A DNA stretch of 64,000 nt from Pleodorina starrii (Eukaryota; Chlorophyta; Chlorophyceae; Chlamydomonadales; Volvocaceae). Shown piece by piece: positions 1 through 13,314 of the stretch. Position 1 is the first letter of the stretch, and the number at the start of each line of letters is the position of its first letter. The notes beneath the pieces were generated by a model. That model made no database searches and was not told the DNA's origin. It was given only the letters and a program-made list of their open reading frames with translations. The DNA lies in contig BRXU01000014.1 of the NCBI GenBank assembly GCA_030267565.1, positions 2,144,001 through 2,208,000 of the forward strand, in the 5' to 3' direction. The position numbers were made by a program, and so were the translations under genes.

Positions 1-418
1 ACTCAGAGAGAGGAGGGGTGGGTACAGCGGGTGGGGATGCGGATGTGGGGGGGGGCGGCGAGGGGCATGGGGGCGGGGAGAGGAACGGGCGGGGGCGAGT
101 TGGGGGGTAATTAAAACGGGGGGGAGAGGGATGGAGAGTGAGTTGGAAGGCCGGAGGCCGGGTGGCGGGGTGACGACAGGGTGAAGAAAGCACCCAACGG
201 CAGCTCGTTGCCAGGCGTGGCCCCCTCCCTTCCCGTGCCTTCCCTCCCATCCCTGCGGAATCCAGAGCCCCTCCACCGCCCCTCCGCCCCGCCCCGTCCC
301 GCCCCATAGGCCCTCCAGCGCCACCTCCCTCCCATCTCCCTCCCGCCTCCCTCCCGCCTCCCTGCCAACCCCGCCCTCCCCTCCCGCCTGCTTCTCTCCC
401 CGCCCCCCCCCGGCCCAC

Positions 419-3400
419 CTTGAGCACCAGCGGGTTCCTCTTGGCCGCCTCCGTGGTCTTGCGCCACATTCGGTCCACGGTGGCGAAGCGCTTGCCCTCC
501 AGCGGCAGCTGCTGCATGATGTCTTCGGAGCCAAAGATGGGCTCCAGGTACATCCACTGCCGCTGAAGCTGGATCCACTGGTCAAGGATCTCACTCACCT
601 GCAGGGACGCGGGGTGGGAGGGAGGGGAGAAGAGGCGGGGGGTTGCAGGCTTGGGGTGTGTGTGTATGTGTGCCGCCGGGAAGGAGGCACGAGGAGTGGG
701 TGATCAAGGGGGCGGGGCGGGGGGGAAGGGGACGATGTAGGCTAGGTAGGTGTTGTGAGCTGTTGAACCGGGGAAGGGAAGGGCGCCGCCCTGCTCCAGC
801 GACCCACGGGTCTGACACGACCCAATGACCCACGGGTCGGTCCGCTCACCGCCAGGCGCCATGCCCCGTTAACCCCCCGCACTCACCAGGCTGAGCTGCT
901 GCTCCCACTTGACGATGCGCTCCTCGAATGGCTTCTTGTACGGGCTGCGGTACGGTACGGTACGGTACGACACAGGGTGGCGGGGAGGGAAGGGCTAGGA
1001 CGTGGCGGGGCGGGGAGAGCCGAGGAGGGGGGCCTAAGGTCCGTGAGCAGTACCCAGCGAACAGAGGGGCCACGCCATGTCGCGCCAGTTCACGCTCACT
1101 CGCTCACTCGCTCGCTCGCTGCACATTACTTTCACGATGTCGTCTGATCTCCGGTACCCACGCGTACACCCACCCATCGCCTCGGTGCCTTCGCTGCGGT
1201 GTGCCATTACTATCCACCCACCCACCCACCCACCCACCCACCCACCCACCCACCCAAGCGGTCCTTCGCTGTGACTGTGCTGGCTTTGTCCATCACCCTA
1301 AGTTCACCCCCCCACCCCACTCCGCCCACCTGAACGCCATGGACTGCGTCATGGCGATGTGGTCATCCAGCATCTGACTGATCGCGTCCTCCACCTTGAC
1401 CACGTACGTCTTGGTCTCGCGGTAGTCAAGCACCTGCATCTCAGCGCTCTCCCACTCGCGCTGCATCTTGTCCAGGGCCTGCGGGGTGGGGATGAGGGGT
1501 GGGGTCGGGGGCGGGACGGGTGAGTGGATGGCCGTGTGTTTGTACATTTATGGGGGGCGATATGTGGCTAGGTGGGCGGGGTTAGGCGTGTGTGTGTCTG
1601 CGTGTATGGGTGGGCGCGGGTCAGCTGGGGGGGTCTTGCTTCAGCTCGGAAAGTGCGCCGCGCCTGCGGCCGCACCGGTACCATGTCGTACCATGTCGTA
1701 CACCACGCTGCACCCACCTGTTCGATGCCGTACTCCTTGCCCGCCACGTCGGCCACCTTGCTGATGACCTGCAGGTGCGCCAGCAGGCCCATGGAGTCGC
1801 CAGCAGACAGAGTGAAGTTCTTGTCGGGGTGAAGCTTGAAGCCCAGGCTGGCGGACAGCTGCTCCCAGTGCCGGTCGCGCATGCCGGGGTTGCGCAGGGC
1901 CTGGGGGCGGGGGGCAGAAGGACAGGAGGGGAGGGAAGGAGGAGGGGAGTGAGAGTGAGCGGGGAGCAAGCCGGGGGCAGGGCTGGGGCTGGGCCGGAAG
2001 CCACCCAGGGTCCCGGTCACGGCGAAGAGGGGTAAGGGGGCAGGCGGATGAAAGTGCCAAGACTACTGCGAAGCCAATGGAGTATGAGTATGAGTATGCA
2101 GATGCGTATGAGTAGGCGTGCAAGTGCCATCTGCGTTGCCGCGTGCCCAAAGTGCCCCCGCAGTACAATCCCCACATTCATGTATGCCAATTCTACAGCA
2201 GACGGCACGGCACGGCACGGCACGGCGTGTGTGTATGTGTATGTCGTACCTGCACCAGCGGCACGAACTTCTTGAAGCCCTCCACCTCCGCCCGCACCGC
2301 CTCGCAGTTGTCCGCGTACTTTTCCATGCCGCGCTGCCCAAACACCTTGCCGGTCTTGTACAGCACCTTGTACGCGTTGGTCACCTCGCGCTCCACCGTC
2401 TCCCCGTGCAGCTTCTCCCACGAGTCGTGCATCCAGCTCTTGTGCAGCTGCCGCCAGTTGGAGGCGGTGTTCCAGAACTGCGCAAGGGGCAGCAAACGGG
2501 GTTGGGATCGGGTTCGGAATCGGGTTCGGGTTAAGTAGGCGCGTAGTTCGGTTTTGGTTCGGGTTCGGGTTCAGAATAGGATTTGGGTGGGGTGCAGCGG
2601 AGGCCGAGACCGGTCTGTGCACCGACCTTGAGAAAGAACCAACCATAAACGGCAGGCAGAGACAGCCTCCCCCCCCCGCCCCCCTCACACGCACAACGCC
2701 CTCACCTGCAGGAATGGGTCGAACGTCTCGATGACCTTCTTGAGGGGCGTGTAGTCGGTGGGCGGCAGCCCCAGCAGCGCCTCGCGGCTGTTGTACACGG
2801 ACGCGTCGTGGTCGGCCTTGCGCAGCCGCTCGTCCACCCCGCGCACCTCCGCCACCACCGTGTCCATCTTGGCGAGGTCGGTGTACAGACCGAAGTTGCT
2901 GACAACCTAGGGGGGGGGCGGGGTGGAGGTGGAGGCGGAGATGAGGGTGAGGGTTGGGGCGGGGTGGGTAAAAAGAAGACACCGCAGCGGAGACGGAGAC
3001 GGCGTTAGCGAACGGGCCCGGGGTGGGGTGGAGTAGGATGGGGTGGGTGGGTGGGGTTGCGGGTAGGATAGGAGAGAACCCGAACGAAAGGTGCGGGTGG
3101 GATGCGGGTGGGATGTGGGGTGCGGGTGTTCGTGAGCCGTGAGAGGGCGGTGAGGTGGCTTTCGGAAAGCGGTGGCGGGTAGTGTGTGGCCAGGGGCGCG
3201 GAGGCGCAGTAGACCAAAACGGGGTAGTAGTCTACCAGCCAAGCACCGCGTTGCGGCTGCTGCGGCTGCGGCCAAACCCACCCCAAACACTCTACACACA
3301 CTCTCTCCCCGCCCCTGTCCCCACCCCCGCCCCCGCCTCCGGCTCACCACTTGCAGGTCACCAACGGTATCCCTGAACAAGTCCTGCTCCATGAACATCT

Positions 3401-6400
3401 CGTTCTTGTACCGCGACTCGTCGGCCGACAGCACCTCCAGCTGCCGCTCCGCCTGCCGGCCCAGCCGCATGCCCCAGCTCTCGCCCGCGAACTTCTCCCG
3501 CAGGTCGTCCTCGGGCAGCAGGTACCGCAGCTGCTCCAACAGCTCATACCAGCCGCGCTGGGCCTCCACCTCACCCATCAGGTCGTTGATCTATGCGGTT
3601 CGTCCGGGCGGGCGGGGTGTAAAAAATGATACCGCAGCGGGGTGTGGGCGGGGTGTGGGCGGGAGAAGGGGTAAGGAAGGGTGAGAGAGAGATAAGAGAG
3701 GAGGAGGGACCGCAGGTGAAGGACGGAGGCGGCGGCCAAGGACGACCCGCGCCCCTTCCCTTCCCTTCCCTTTCCTTCCCTTCCGCCAACCCAAAACCCT
3801 CACCTTGTTGGGAAGCTGCTCAATGTACTTGCGTTGCTCGTCCACGTCCTCCAGGTTGTTGGCCTTGGCCTGCCGTACAGGACGACACACACGGGACGAG
3901 CGCGCGGGTGCGCGAAAAGCGGCGGGGCTTGGCGAGCGAGCGAGCAGGCAAAGAAACGGCGCTTCCGTGACCGAGACACACAGGGATCGATCGGGAGCCC
4001 CCTGCCTGGCTTCAGGGCCCAGCCCCGGCCAACCTCCCCAAACGCAAACGTAGACACCAGTCCAGGTGCGCTTCTCGTCGCATGAAATGGGCGATCTGTA
4101 CGACAAGCAGTGTACCGGACAGTATCGTACCTTGAGAGCGCGGTCGATCTCCGCAAACTTGGAGGACACGGAGGCCATGGCGCGGCGCGGGACGCGCGCG
4201 GCGAGGCCCTGTGACATTGCGGCGGCGGGGGTGGGGGTCGAGAGGTCAGGGCGCAGGCACCGGCGTCTCCGCGGATTCTCTTGGGCTTTTCAGTTGGCCG
4301 GGGGCAGTCGCTCTAACCCGGTGATGTACACACACGAGGCCCCAAAAAAGTTTCCATACACGAAAGCAGCAAACTCTTAGCACCCGCCCAGAGTCCACCC
4401 ACCCACCCACCCAACCTAGCCCCATCCCATCCCATCCCATCCCAGGCCCCACCCCTTCTCCGCTGCGCAATTCTCTTTATACCCATCCCAGCCCCCGCCC
4501 CACCGTACCTTGAGCAGCGACACCATCTTCTCCTGCTTCTTCACCAGCAGCTCGCGAGTCTGGCGGAGGTGGCGGCGGCGGCAGGTATGGGGTTCCGGGG
4601 ACATTTAGGGTTCCGCAAGGCAAGGCAGGGCAGTGGCGCGGCAGTGGCGCGACACCGATGGCACCCGTTGCTTGTCACAGGGCAAGGGCCGGGGCAAGAC
4701 GCAAGCGCCACACAGCAGGGCACACGACAGCGTCCACCGAACGTGAAGGTGCTCGACGGGCGGCCTTGGCGGGTAGCCCGGAGCAAGCGCTAATCCCCCA
4801 GGCCGGCCGTTGAGGGCCTTCCGACGGACGCTGTGGACGAAAAAGCCGGGCCTATTTCCCCCTCCCCCCAACCAAACCAACAACCCCCAAAGCTGCAGAA
4901 AGATGAATGACACATAAAAGCCCTTCCCCCCAACCCAAACGTCACTCTCGTCACCTCCCTCGTGGCCCCTGCGGCGCTGCGCCTGCGCGTGCCCGCCCGC
5001 CCGCGTGCCCACCCCGCGCCGCGCCCCACTCGCCCGCCCGCCCGCCTGCCCTACGAGAAGACGCCCAGAACAGAGACTTGCCTTTGCCAGGTTGACCTGC
5101 ACCAGCCCCAGCGAGATGCCGGCCGGCACGCTCTCCAGCAGCGACTCCAAGTCCGCCGATGCGCGCTTGATCTCCGTGCGGACCTGTAGGGGGCGGCGGT
5201 GGAATGTGGAAGGTATTGGAGAGATGAAACCGCAGCGGGGTGGAGGTTGGGTTACGGGGGTTATGGGGGTGGAAGCTCGGGGAGTCGAGCCTCGAGAGTG
5301 AGGTAGAAGTAACGAGTACCGGGCTGGGTGACACGGGGCAGGTGCGTGCCATCTCGCTTGAGCGCGTATGTGTGTGCGCGTGTGTGTGTGCGAGAGTGGT
5401 GAGTGGGCGCGGGGTCCTGCCGGTCCGACGCCTCGCGCCGCTCTTTTGCTCCTGTCTGTCACCCAGACACCCACCTCTGTGAGCGACAGGTCCGCGCCCT
5501 TGTTCTCCAGCGCCGCCACATAGGTGTCCACATTCAGCTGCAGCAGACCCACGTACCTGGCGGGGAGGCGAGGTAATAAGAACGGCCCGGGGCGAGGCCC
5601 GGGGAGGCGGGGGGGAGGCGAGGTTTGGGTGGAGATAGGTGCGGGGTGGGGTAACAAGAAGATACCGCAGCGGAGTGCGGGATGGGGGTTGGGTGCAGGG
5701 CCAGGGGGCAGGGATGGGAAGGGGAGCACGGCAGAGGATCGCAGCGGGAATGGGAGGGAAGGGGGTCACAGTCGGGCAACACCACACAGGATGGGGGCAG
5801 GACAGCGGCAGGTCAGCCGCCCACGCTCCCGGCCCCCTTCCCCCCGCCAATCCCCCCATCGCCTCACTTTTCGAACTTGGACATGTACTCGTCCACGGGG
5901 ACCATGGCCGCCGTCAGCGCCGCCCTCAGTGCGTCCCGCAGCCGCACCACGCCCTCCTCCTGCGGGTGCAATGTGTGGAAGTACACGGACACGCACACAA
6001 GCACACGCACACGCGCGCATCGAGGGTAAGAAGGGCGAAATGCAGCGAAGACACATCGAGGCGAGGAGAGGGGGGGAGAAGGACAGCAAGAGTAGCAAGT
6101 AGACGCCCAGTTCGCCCAGCGCGGTGACCACCGGCCACATCGGGTGAGCCGGGCGAAGCCAGCGCCCAAGCGGGAGCCGGGCGAGCCGGGCGGACTGCGT
6201 ACTTCACACCACAGACCGACACGTATTGCCGCCGTATCAAACCGCATTATTGCGCGTCATTACCACCGACGGAAGGCGCAACCCAGCACCCAGGTAAAGC
6301 ACAGGTCAGATGAAGACACAGGCCAGGTAAGGTAAGCCACAGGCAACACCCAGGCCAGGCACATGCAGCTACGCACACGCACGCACACACACGCACGCAC

Positions 6401-9400
6401 ACACACCTGGGGGTGCACGGTGGACAGCACGGGTGCGGTGGCCCAAAATAGGTTCTCCATGATGGCGGGCTCGAGCGTGTGGAGGCCCTGCGTGCGGGCT
6501 GCGGAAGGGCGGGGTGGGGGTGGAGGTGGAGGGGGGGGGGAGGGGGAAAGGGGGAGGGGTCAGCAGGAGGAGGAGAGGGAGACGCGGTGGCTGGGAGATT
6601 AATACGAGGACCGGAGCGCAGCCCCACCCGCCGCTGATCACCCCTTCCTGCGTTCATCATAACCCTTTCTTTGTAACCCTTCCTTTGTAACAGCAACAAC
6701 AACGAGCAACAACAACAGCAGTAACAGCAACTCACTTATGGCCGCGTCGAAGAGCGCCATGACCTTGCTGATAATGATCGCCGGCGGGGTGCTGTACACA
6801 AACCGCCCGCCCTCCTTGCTGACCGCCAGGTCCAGCGCAATCAGGGGCGGCTTGCGGCCGGGTCCGGCGGAGGAGGAGGGGACGGCGACACTCGCCACGG
6901 TAGACAGCGCGGAGGTCAGGGCGACGGTGACGGGGGCGGGGGCGGAGGGCGCGGTGGAGGCGGACGCGCCCGAGTCCTGTATCTCGACGAGGCAGGTGCT
7001 GTGCACGACGACGCGGCGGGGGCAGCAGCCCTACGGTGAGATTGGGGGGGAGGGGGACAGGGAGTGATACGGTATGCTCCTTTATATAACAATGAGTCAC
7101 TGCGGACGTTGTTGGGGAGGGGGGGGAGGAGGGGAGAGACGGGGGCAGGAGTGTCACGAGTATGTGGGTGTGGAGAGGAGGGAGTGGGTTGCGGTGGCTT
7201 CCGGCTGCCAGGCAGGTGTGCAAGAATGGCGGGTACGACGCTAGGGTGTCACTCTTTCTCATCCCTCTCCTGTCTCCTCCCCTTCCCCTCCCACGCGCCT
7301 GCACCCCACGCCCCTCCCACTCCCCCCCTCGCCTCCCCCTCCTCCCCCCCGGCTCGCTAACGCCGTCTCCGTCTCCGCTGCGGTATCATATTTTTACCCC
7401 CTGGCTCCCTCCCCACGCGCCTGCACCCCACAGCCCTCCCACTCCTGCCCTCGCCTCCCCCACCCTAGCTCCCTCCCACGCGCCTGCACGAACGTCGTGA
7501 ACTTGGCCAGGCTGTCCTCCACTAGACCCCGCATGGTGTCCTCCATCACGAACCGCGTCAGCGTCAGGAACTTGCGCAGCTTGGAGAACTCGTAGGTCTC
7601 CATGGAGGCTTCCCCCAGATTGAACCAGCCCTTGCCCACGTCCTTGAAGCTGTTGCGGATGGCGTTGCGCAGCGCCACGCACCAGGTGTCCTTCAGGTAG
7701 TTGCCGGCGCTGTCCAGGGCGGCAAGCTGGGGGGTGGGGCGATGGGACGGGCGGCGGGGGAGGTAAAAAGAAGATACCGCAGCGGAGACGGAGACGGCGG
7801 GGAAGGGGGAGGGGAAGGAGGCGGGGAGAAGGTGGGGGGAGGTGGGGGTTTGGGGTGAAGGGTGCGATGCGCCGTTGTGTACTACGGGTTGCAGCAACCA
7901 GCCCCCTGGATACGGTCGACAGCAACGTTAGGCGAGTTGGGAGTCAAGCAGGGAGCGAGCGGCGGCATGCCTGCCGCTGCTCCCTTTCCCCTCCAGCCAC
8001 GATAGCCAGGCCCAACCGCGCACAGCAGGAGGCGCCAGTCAGGGTGTCAATCAGGGACTCAGTCAAGGCGCCAGTCAGGGTGTCAATCAGGGACTCAGTC
8101 ACGGCGCCAGTCAGGGTGTCAATCAGGGACTCAGTCAAGGCGCCAGTCAGGGTGTCAATCAGGGACCCAGTCAAGGCGCCAGTCAGGGTGTCAATCAGGG
8201 ACCCAGTCAAGGCGCCAGTCAGGGAGCCAAGCAGGAGGAGCGGCGGCTTAGCCCCTTACCTGTCCCTGCTCCAGCTCCTCCAGCCGCGCGGACTTGGTGT
8301 AGTGCGTGTTGAAGAGGCACATCTTGGCCACCTTGGCGCACTCCACCTTGATCTTGGAGATGGCGGTGATGACCTCCGGCTTGGTCAGCAGCGTCTTGAA
8401 GGAGAACTCGCTGAACTGCTGGGGGAAGTCCATGGAGCCGTCCAGCGGCACGGTGCCCTGCAGAGCCGGCGGACAGAAAACAGGCGGGTAAAAGAAAACG
8501 GCCCGGGATGAGAGAAGGAGAGAGAGGTGGGGGTAAAGGGGGAAAAAGGAGACGTGGGGTGGTGGGTTAGCGAGTCAGCTGACAGCCCGAGATTCCGGAA
8601 GCGAAAGCAGCCGATGGGACAGATGGGGGCCGTGGGGCGTGTGTCTGTCGCGCGCTGTGCCGTGCCGTACTGTGCCGTACCTTGTCGGGCACGGGTCGCG
8701 GCGGGTCGCGCGGGAAGTCCTCGGCGATGGGGATGAGCGGCGCGACGGCGGCGCTGGGCGCACGCGGCGCCTGCCCCGTCGCCGCGACCACCGCCGCCGC
8801 GTCGCGCTCCGCCCGGGCGGCCGCCAGCGCCGTGTCGAACACCACCTTGTTCATGGTGCGCGCGTACTCGATGTTCACCTGGTGACCCATGGGTCGGTGG
8901 GTCATCATGGGCGTACACCCGTGGGTCGTCAGGGGCGCAAACCGATGAAGTGTCATGAACATAGACCGGGGATTGACGATTCGGGTAATGAACAGAGACC
9001 GGGAACCGGGATCAGAAAGAAACCATTCGGCGCAAGGCTCCACAGCTCCCCCACGCATCGATCGCCCCCCCGCCCGAAAGCCGCGCTCGCCTCGATCACC
9101 TCGCTGCGGTGCTCCTCTCGCCGCTTTGATCCGCTACCTACCTGCCCATTCCCGCCCCGCCCCTGTCCCCCCACCTCCGCAATCAGGGCGCTGGTGTCCA
9201 TGAGCTTGTCCTTGAGGCGCTTGCTGTTGAGCGCGAAGCTCAGCATGCGGTTCACCTGATCGCGGGGGAGGAGAAAAAACACAAAGGAGAGAGGTGACAT
9301 GGAGGCGCGGAGGAGCGGGAAAAGGTAGGTCAGGAGGGCTGCAGGGGTCAGGACGGGAGGGGCACAAGGGGCCGGGGGAAAGAGGGGTTGCGGTGCGGTG

Positions 9401-12400
9401 CGGTGGTGGGGCGGTAGGGCCGAGGGCGGCGCCGCTCTGTCACCCCCCACTCCCACTCCCCCAGTCCCTCACCTGCTCGTTGGTGAGCGGCGGGATGTCG
9501 TCTGTGGGCATGGAGTCAACGTACAGATTGTAGCGCAGCAGCGATTCGGCGCGAGAGCGGCTGCGGTGGGCGTCCGCGTGGCGCCGGGCGAACAGCGCCG
9601 GGTCCTCAGCGCTGAAGCAAACCTGAGGGTGTGGGCGAGAGAACGGCGGCAGGCGAGTGCGGCCGCGGGCGGGTAGTATAAAGAGAAATCCGCAGCGGAG
9701 AAGGAGACGGCGTTAGCGAACGGACCCAGAACCCAACAATACTTACCGGGTAGTGCGTGTGCGTGTGTTGTTGGCATGGTGTGAGCCTGCGCGGGTCTCC
9801 TGGATAACTAGCAAGCTGGCGCTGTGTTGTGCACGTGCCTTACGAGTTGTTACATTGCGTCGTGTGTATGCAGTCGGGGACGACGGGGGCTGAGCCGGGG
9901 GCGACGACGGCTGCTAGACGACCGTAGCGTTCGGGGCCGCGCGGGGTCGTGTCACCCCCCATTCCAGCCGCCGCTCCCTGCTCCTGCTCCTCCCCTCCTC
10001 CTCACACCCCCAGCGGCGACGCGCTCGCAGCTCCATGCTCCCGCATGGGGCAAGTAGCAAGGGACGCGCGGCAGGCACTGCGGGATACTGGTACTCGCTC
10101 GTAAAGGGTCGCCACGGTTCCTTTGCTGCGGTTTCCTCTTGTGTTGCCTCCCATCCCACGCACACACACGGCCCTGCCCATGCGCACCTTGACGCGCGGC
10201 AGCCATAAGACCCGCCTGTTCCCGTGCGGCCCCGCGCCGCCGGCGCTCCCGCCGAACGCGTCAGGCTGCTCGCCGCTGGCCGTCGCGCCGCTGTGAGTGT
10301 GCAGCTGCGTCAGCGTCACGCCGTACAAGTTCGCCGTCTCGTTGAAATCCACCACCGTGCAAGGAACCCAGGCCAGCCTGCCGCCGCCGCCGCCCTCACC
10401 ACCTTGTCCGCCGCCATATGCCTCCTCAGCGCTTACAAGCGCCCGGGCGGAGGTGGGGGGCACGCCTGCGGGAGCGCACGACGTGCGCGGGAGGGACATG
10501 GGAAAAGCGTGGGCGGGAGTACTGGTGGTGGCGGCGGCTGATGGAACACAGCAAGGCGCCCGTCAGCGGCCTTGGAAGGTGGCGGGGGTTGGGAGGTGGA
10601 AAAGAAGCGCAGCGAAGAAGCCGATGTGGCGGTGGTTGGGGATCTGTGCAACAACGGAAGGGGCAACGGGTTTGCACCGCTGGAAGGACTGCGCGAAGCA
10701 GGATGGGCGCCTCGCCCTCGGGAGCGCCCGCGCCGTAAAGTGCTGTGCCGCGGCGCGGCGCGCGTGGCCGTGCTGTGGGTTGGGTACTCAGGCGGTGACA
10801 ACCCTGAGTACCCAACCCACGGGGGGCGGGTTCGGTGGGCCGGTGGGGACAGAGAGATCACACGGTCCCGGAGCGCGCGCTGTCGCCCCGCTGTTCAGAC
10901 AGACACAGCCCCAGTTTGGGCCCGACGGCGATCCTCCCAGGCATCCTGCCAAGCCGGGCGGCAGCGAAGGCCCTCCGCGGCCTTTCCATGCCGTCCCCAG
11001 CCTCCTGCAGGCCCGCAGGCGCTGCCGACGGGAAGGTTCCGGGGGCGCTGCCGATGCGCCCCGGCTCCGGGTCGTCCCCGCACACGCCCGCAGCCTCTGC
11101 CTCCGGGATCGGCTGCTCCTGGAATACCGCGACGGGGATGTCCTCACGCGGCACACTGCGTCCCACACGCGTCGCGCGGCCTCCGGCCGCTGACACCGCC
11201 GGCGCCAGAGCCGCCAGAGCAGATGATGCCGCTGCGGCGACCCGGCGGCTTCGCCCGCCTTCACGTCCGCTCTGCGCCTGTTCATGTTTGCCGCCAGCGG
11301 CCCCGGGCACCCGCGCGCCTGCCGCCATCACGGCCCCACTCCGGCCCCGGGCTTCCTTGGCGCTTCCGTTCCTCGCGGAGCACCACCCGTCGGTGGCCAC
11401 ACGCCCGCGCATACAGGAAAGCCCTGCCCTACCTTTCCAGTCCCACTTTATTCCCAGCCCCAAGACCAAGTCGCTCAGCACCGGGTGGCCAACAGGGCGC
11501 CCTGGTAACCACCGCACTCATGAGGCCAGCCCCCGGGACCTCGCCTTACCGCCTCCGGACCCAGCCCCCGGGCCTTCGCGCACGCCCTCCCCGTCCCGCC
11601 CAGTCACTGCCGCCGCCCCACGCCGCCTCACCCGGCCTGCGCGGCACCCACTCCGGGTGCGTCCGCGTCTCGTAGTTTGTGTTATCGAAGATCTCCAGCG
11701 GAAACAGCTCCTCCGGCGTCGCCGCAACACCCTCGCCCTGTACCAGCGCCGCCACGTCCTGGGCCGCGAACTGCCGCCGCTTCCTGAAGGGGACAGGCAC
11801 ACGTGGACAGCTTCAGACGCACAGGCACGTGCACGCACCGGCACGTGAATGCACGTGCGAGTGCGAGGGAGGGGTGGAGACCGGTTGTTCCCGGCTTTTG
11901 GGTTGGGGCCCCAGCGGCGGTGCGACGCCGCGCAGTCAGCGTGTCAACCCCGCCCGACCGGACTGCGCGGCGGATAGGCAGGGCACCGCTATGTACCGGT
12001 GTTCCTCCTGGGTGCACTGTAAAACGGCCAGTCGCTCAGTCTGGGCGCATGACGTCATGGCAGTCACCGCAGGTCGGGGCGCGGCGCGAGCCCCGGCCCC
12101 CGCCCCCAACCTGAGGTGCTTGCCACAAGGCGCGGAGGCCTCGCAGCTCGGCCTCGGCCATCAATCCGTTTGCCCCGGGCAGGGCAGCTCTGACGGTGAT
12201 ACGCAAGCCGGTCAGCATGGGGACTGAGGGCTGGAAAAGGGTATTACTTGCCAAAGCGCGACGGGTGGAAACTCCCCAGGCGGTGCTGGAGGGGCACGAA
12301 ACACACGGCGCTGACATGGACACACCCCCTCAGGCATAGATGACGGCACGGCGGCGTCGCCTTACGCCTGCGCCGGTCCAGGCTACCGCCCTCCCCCCTC

Positions 12401-12646
12401 TCCTCCCGCGGGGTTTTTCCGCCGTACCTCTGGATGAGGACCTTCCGCGGCGTCTCCCCGGACCGCGTTTCGAAGGGGGCCATGACTTTGGGCAGCAGGT
12501 GGGAGTACATGGCCTCGTCGCCCTCCACCTCATCCATCTGCGCAGACCCAGAAGTCAAATGGAGCAAATCGGCCCGCCGCTGGCGAAGCTGCTGCCCCGC
12601 AGGCGCGTCGCACACGTACCAGGCTGCCCTGCGACTCCTCCGCCAT
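419..12646 (-). CDS. Axonemal dynein heavy chain, N-terminal part (5' portion of gene, continues past left edge)
   Basis: This gene encodes the tail of an axonemal dynein heavy chain, the ATP-driven motor of cilia. Phase-consistent exons (descending) are 12646-12620, 12537-12428, 11783-11632, 9622-9473, 9255-9175, 8878-8681, 8457-8260, 7726 to about 7490, about 7029-6736, 6498-6407, 5959-5868, 5556-5475, 5183-5082, 4559-4509, 4208-4131, 3869-3804, 3590-3348, 2906-2706, 2477-2250, 1900-1718, 1478-1330, 944-887 and 598-419. An exon ending at 10188 is clear, but its start and one or more exons up to about 11345 are unresolved. The N-terminus (MAEESQGSL) runs into RKVLIQRKRRQFAAQD and FDNTNYETRTHPEWVP, typical of dynein heavy-chain N-termini. 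The last exon carries the linker signature QWMYLEPIFGSEDI followed by FATVDRMWR. No AAA+ module lies in the window. Family membership is secure. An inner-arm, single-headed type is my inference from the N-terminus only. Confidence 0.93.
1213..1255 (+). repeat. (CCCA)n microsatellite in dynein intron
   Basis: About ten tandem CCCA units lie in the intron between exons 1478-1330 and 944-887. Confidence 0.9.
2965..3018 (+). repeat. Dispersed intronic repeat, copy 1 (full)
   Basis: The copy runs GGGTAAAAAGAAGACACCGC, AGCGGAGACGGAGACGG, CGTTAGCGAACGGGCC. It lies in the dynein intron 2907-3347, antisense to the gene. Confidence 0.8.
3617..3642 (+). repeat. Dispersed intronic repeat, copy 2 (left half)
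   Basis: Only the left half is kept: GTGTAAAAAATGATACCGCAG followed by CGG. It lies in the dynein intron 3591-3803, antisense to the gene. Confidence 0.65.
5649..5676 (+). repeat. Dispersed intronic repeat, copy 3 (left half)
   Basis: The copy reads GGGTAACAAGAAGATACCGC then AGCGGAG. It lies in the dynein intron 5557-5867, antisense to the gene. Confidence 0.7.
7352..7402 (-). repeat. Dispersed intronic repeat, copy 4 (inverted)
   Basis: Read on the minus strand: GGGGTAAAAATATGATACCG, CAGCGGAGACGGAGACGG, CGTTAGCGAGCC. It lies in the dynein intron around 7030-7488. It is the only copy with the sense orientation of its host gene. Confidence 0.8.
7760..7800 (+). repeat. Dispersed intronic repeat, copy 5
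   Basis: The copy reads AGGTAAAAAGAAGATACCGC then AGCGGAGACGGAGACGGCGG. It lies in the dynein intron 7727-8259, antisense to the gene. Confidence 0.8.
8031..8226 (+). repeat. 36-bp minisatellite in dynein intron
   Basis: About five and a half tandem copies of a 36-bp unit (GGCGCCAGTCAGGGTGTCAA then TCAGGGACTCAGTCAA) lie in the intron 7727-8259. Because 36 is a multiple of three, the array is open in several frames and reads as a 12-residue peptide repeat, but it is outside the exons. Confidence 0.9.
9671..9730 (+). repeat. Dispersed intronic repeat, copy 6 (full)
   Basis: The copy reads GGGTAGTATAAAGAGAAATC, CGCAGCGGAGAAGGAGACGG, CGTTAGCGAACGGACCCAGA. It lies in the dynein intron 9623-10187, antisense to the gene. 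Its right end matches copy 8. Confidence 0.8.
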
Positions 12647-13314
12647 CGGCTCGCCCGCCGCTGGGGCTGCTGCGCCGTGGTGAACATCCTGATGCTGCCT
12701 TACTCCAAAGCGAGCTGCATGTATAGTGAGGCATGGTGACGCTGAGGATATTGCGACCACAAAGCAACGCTGTTAACACATGCAGTGCCGAATCGCACCC
12801 TTGGGCTTGGGCGCGAGGCCCTTGCTCGCTAGCGTCGAAACACCAGGCATGACTCAACGCCTTGGCCTCTTACAACAAAGCAGCATTACTCTTGACTCTA
12901 AGTCTACCCATGTGTCCTCAGCAAGCAGCTAAAATGTTGTAACCAGTAAGCAGTAGACTAAGTTGTATTATACAGAAGTATGAACTTAGATTACAGTGTC
13001 AGGTTCAGCAGTTCAGGCCTGGCGGTCAAGTCGTTCGTACAGCTTCAGTGTTTTGACCAATTGCGTCGAGCGCATGACTCTATATGCATTGAGTCACAGG
13101 ATCTGTGAGATAGTTGCAATATTAGCTAGTGCTGTAAGAGTATACTAGGGAAAATATTTGTCAAGTTGCATCGGAGCGCGAGGGGCCCAACCGCTGCACA
13201 TACCCGCTGAAGATCTTTACCTATGCAGAAATATATTTGGTCCTCTAAATAACACTTTTACGGGAGTTTTCCCATGCCGGCCTATCCAAGCGGGCTAGAA
13301 GGGTACCGTGCGGC
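12647..13314. promoter_or_regulatory. Divergent intergenic region between dynein heavy chain and DPM3
   Basis: This 668-bp gap separates the start codons of the minus-strand dynein gene and the plus-strand DPM3 gene, so it must hold both promoters and both 5' leaders. It is visibly richer in A/T than the flanking coding DNA, especially 12880-13260. A TATA-like stretch is visible near 12964-12972, but no motif can be assigned to either gene with confidence. Confidence 0.5.

Noticed and set aside
8031..8226. CRISPR-like array
   Set aside because: The units are contiguous 36-bp tandem repeats without unique spacers and lie in a dynein intron of a eukaryotic gene.
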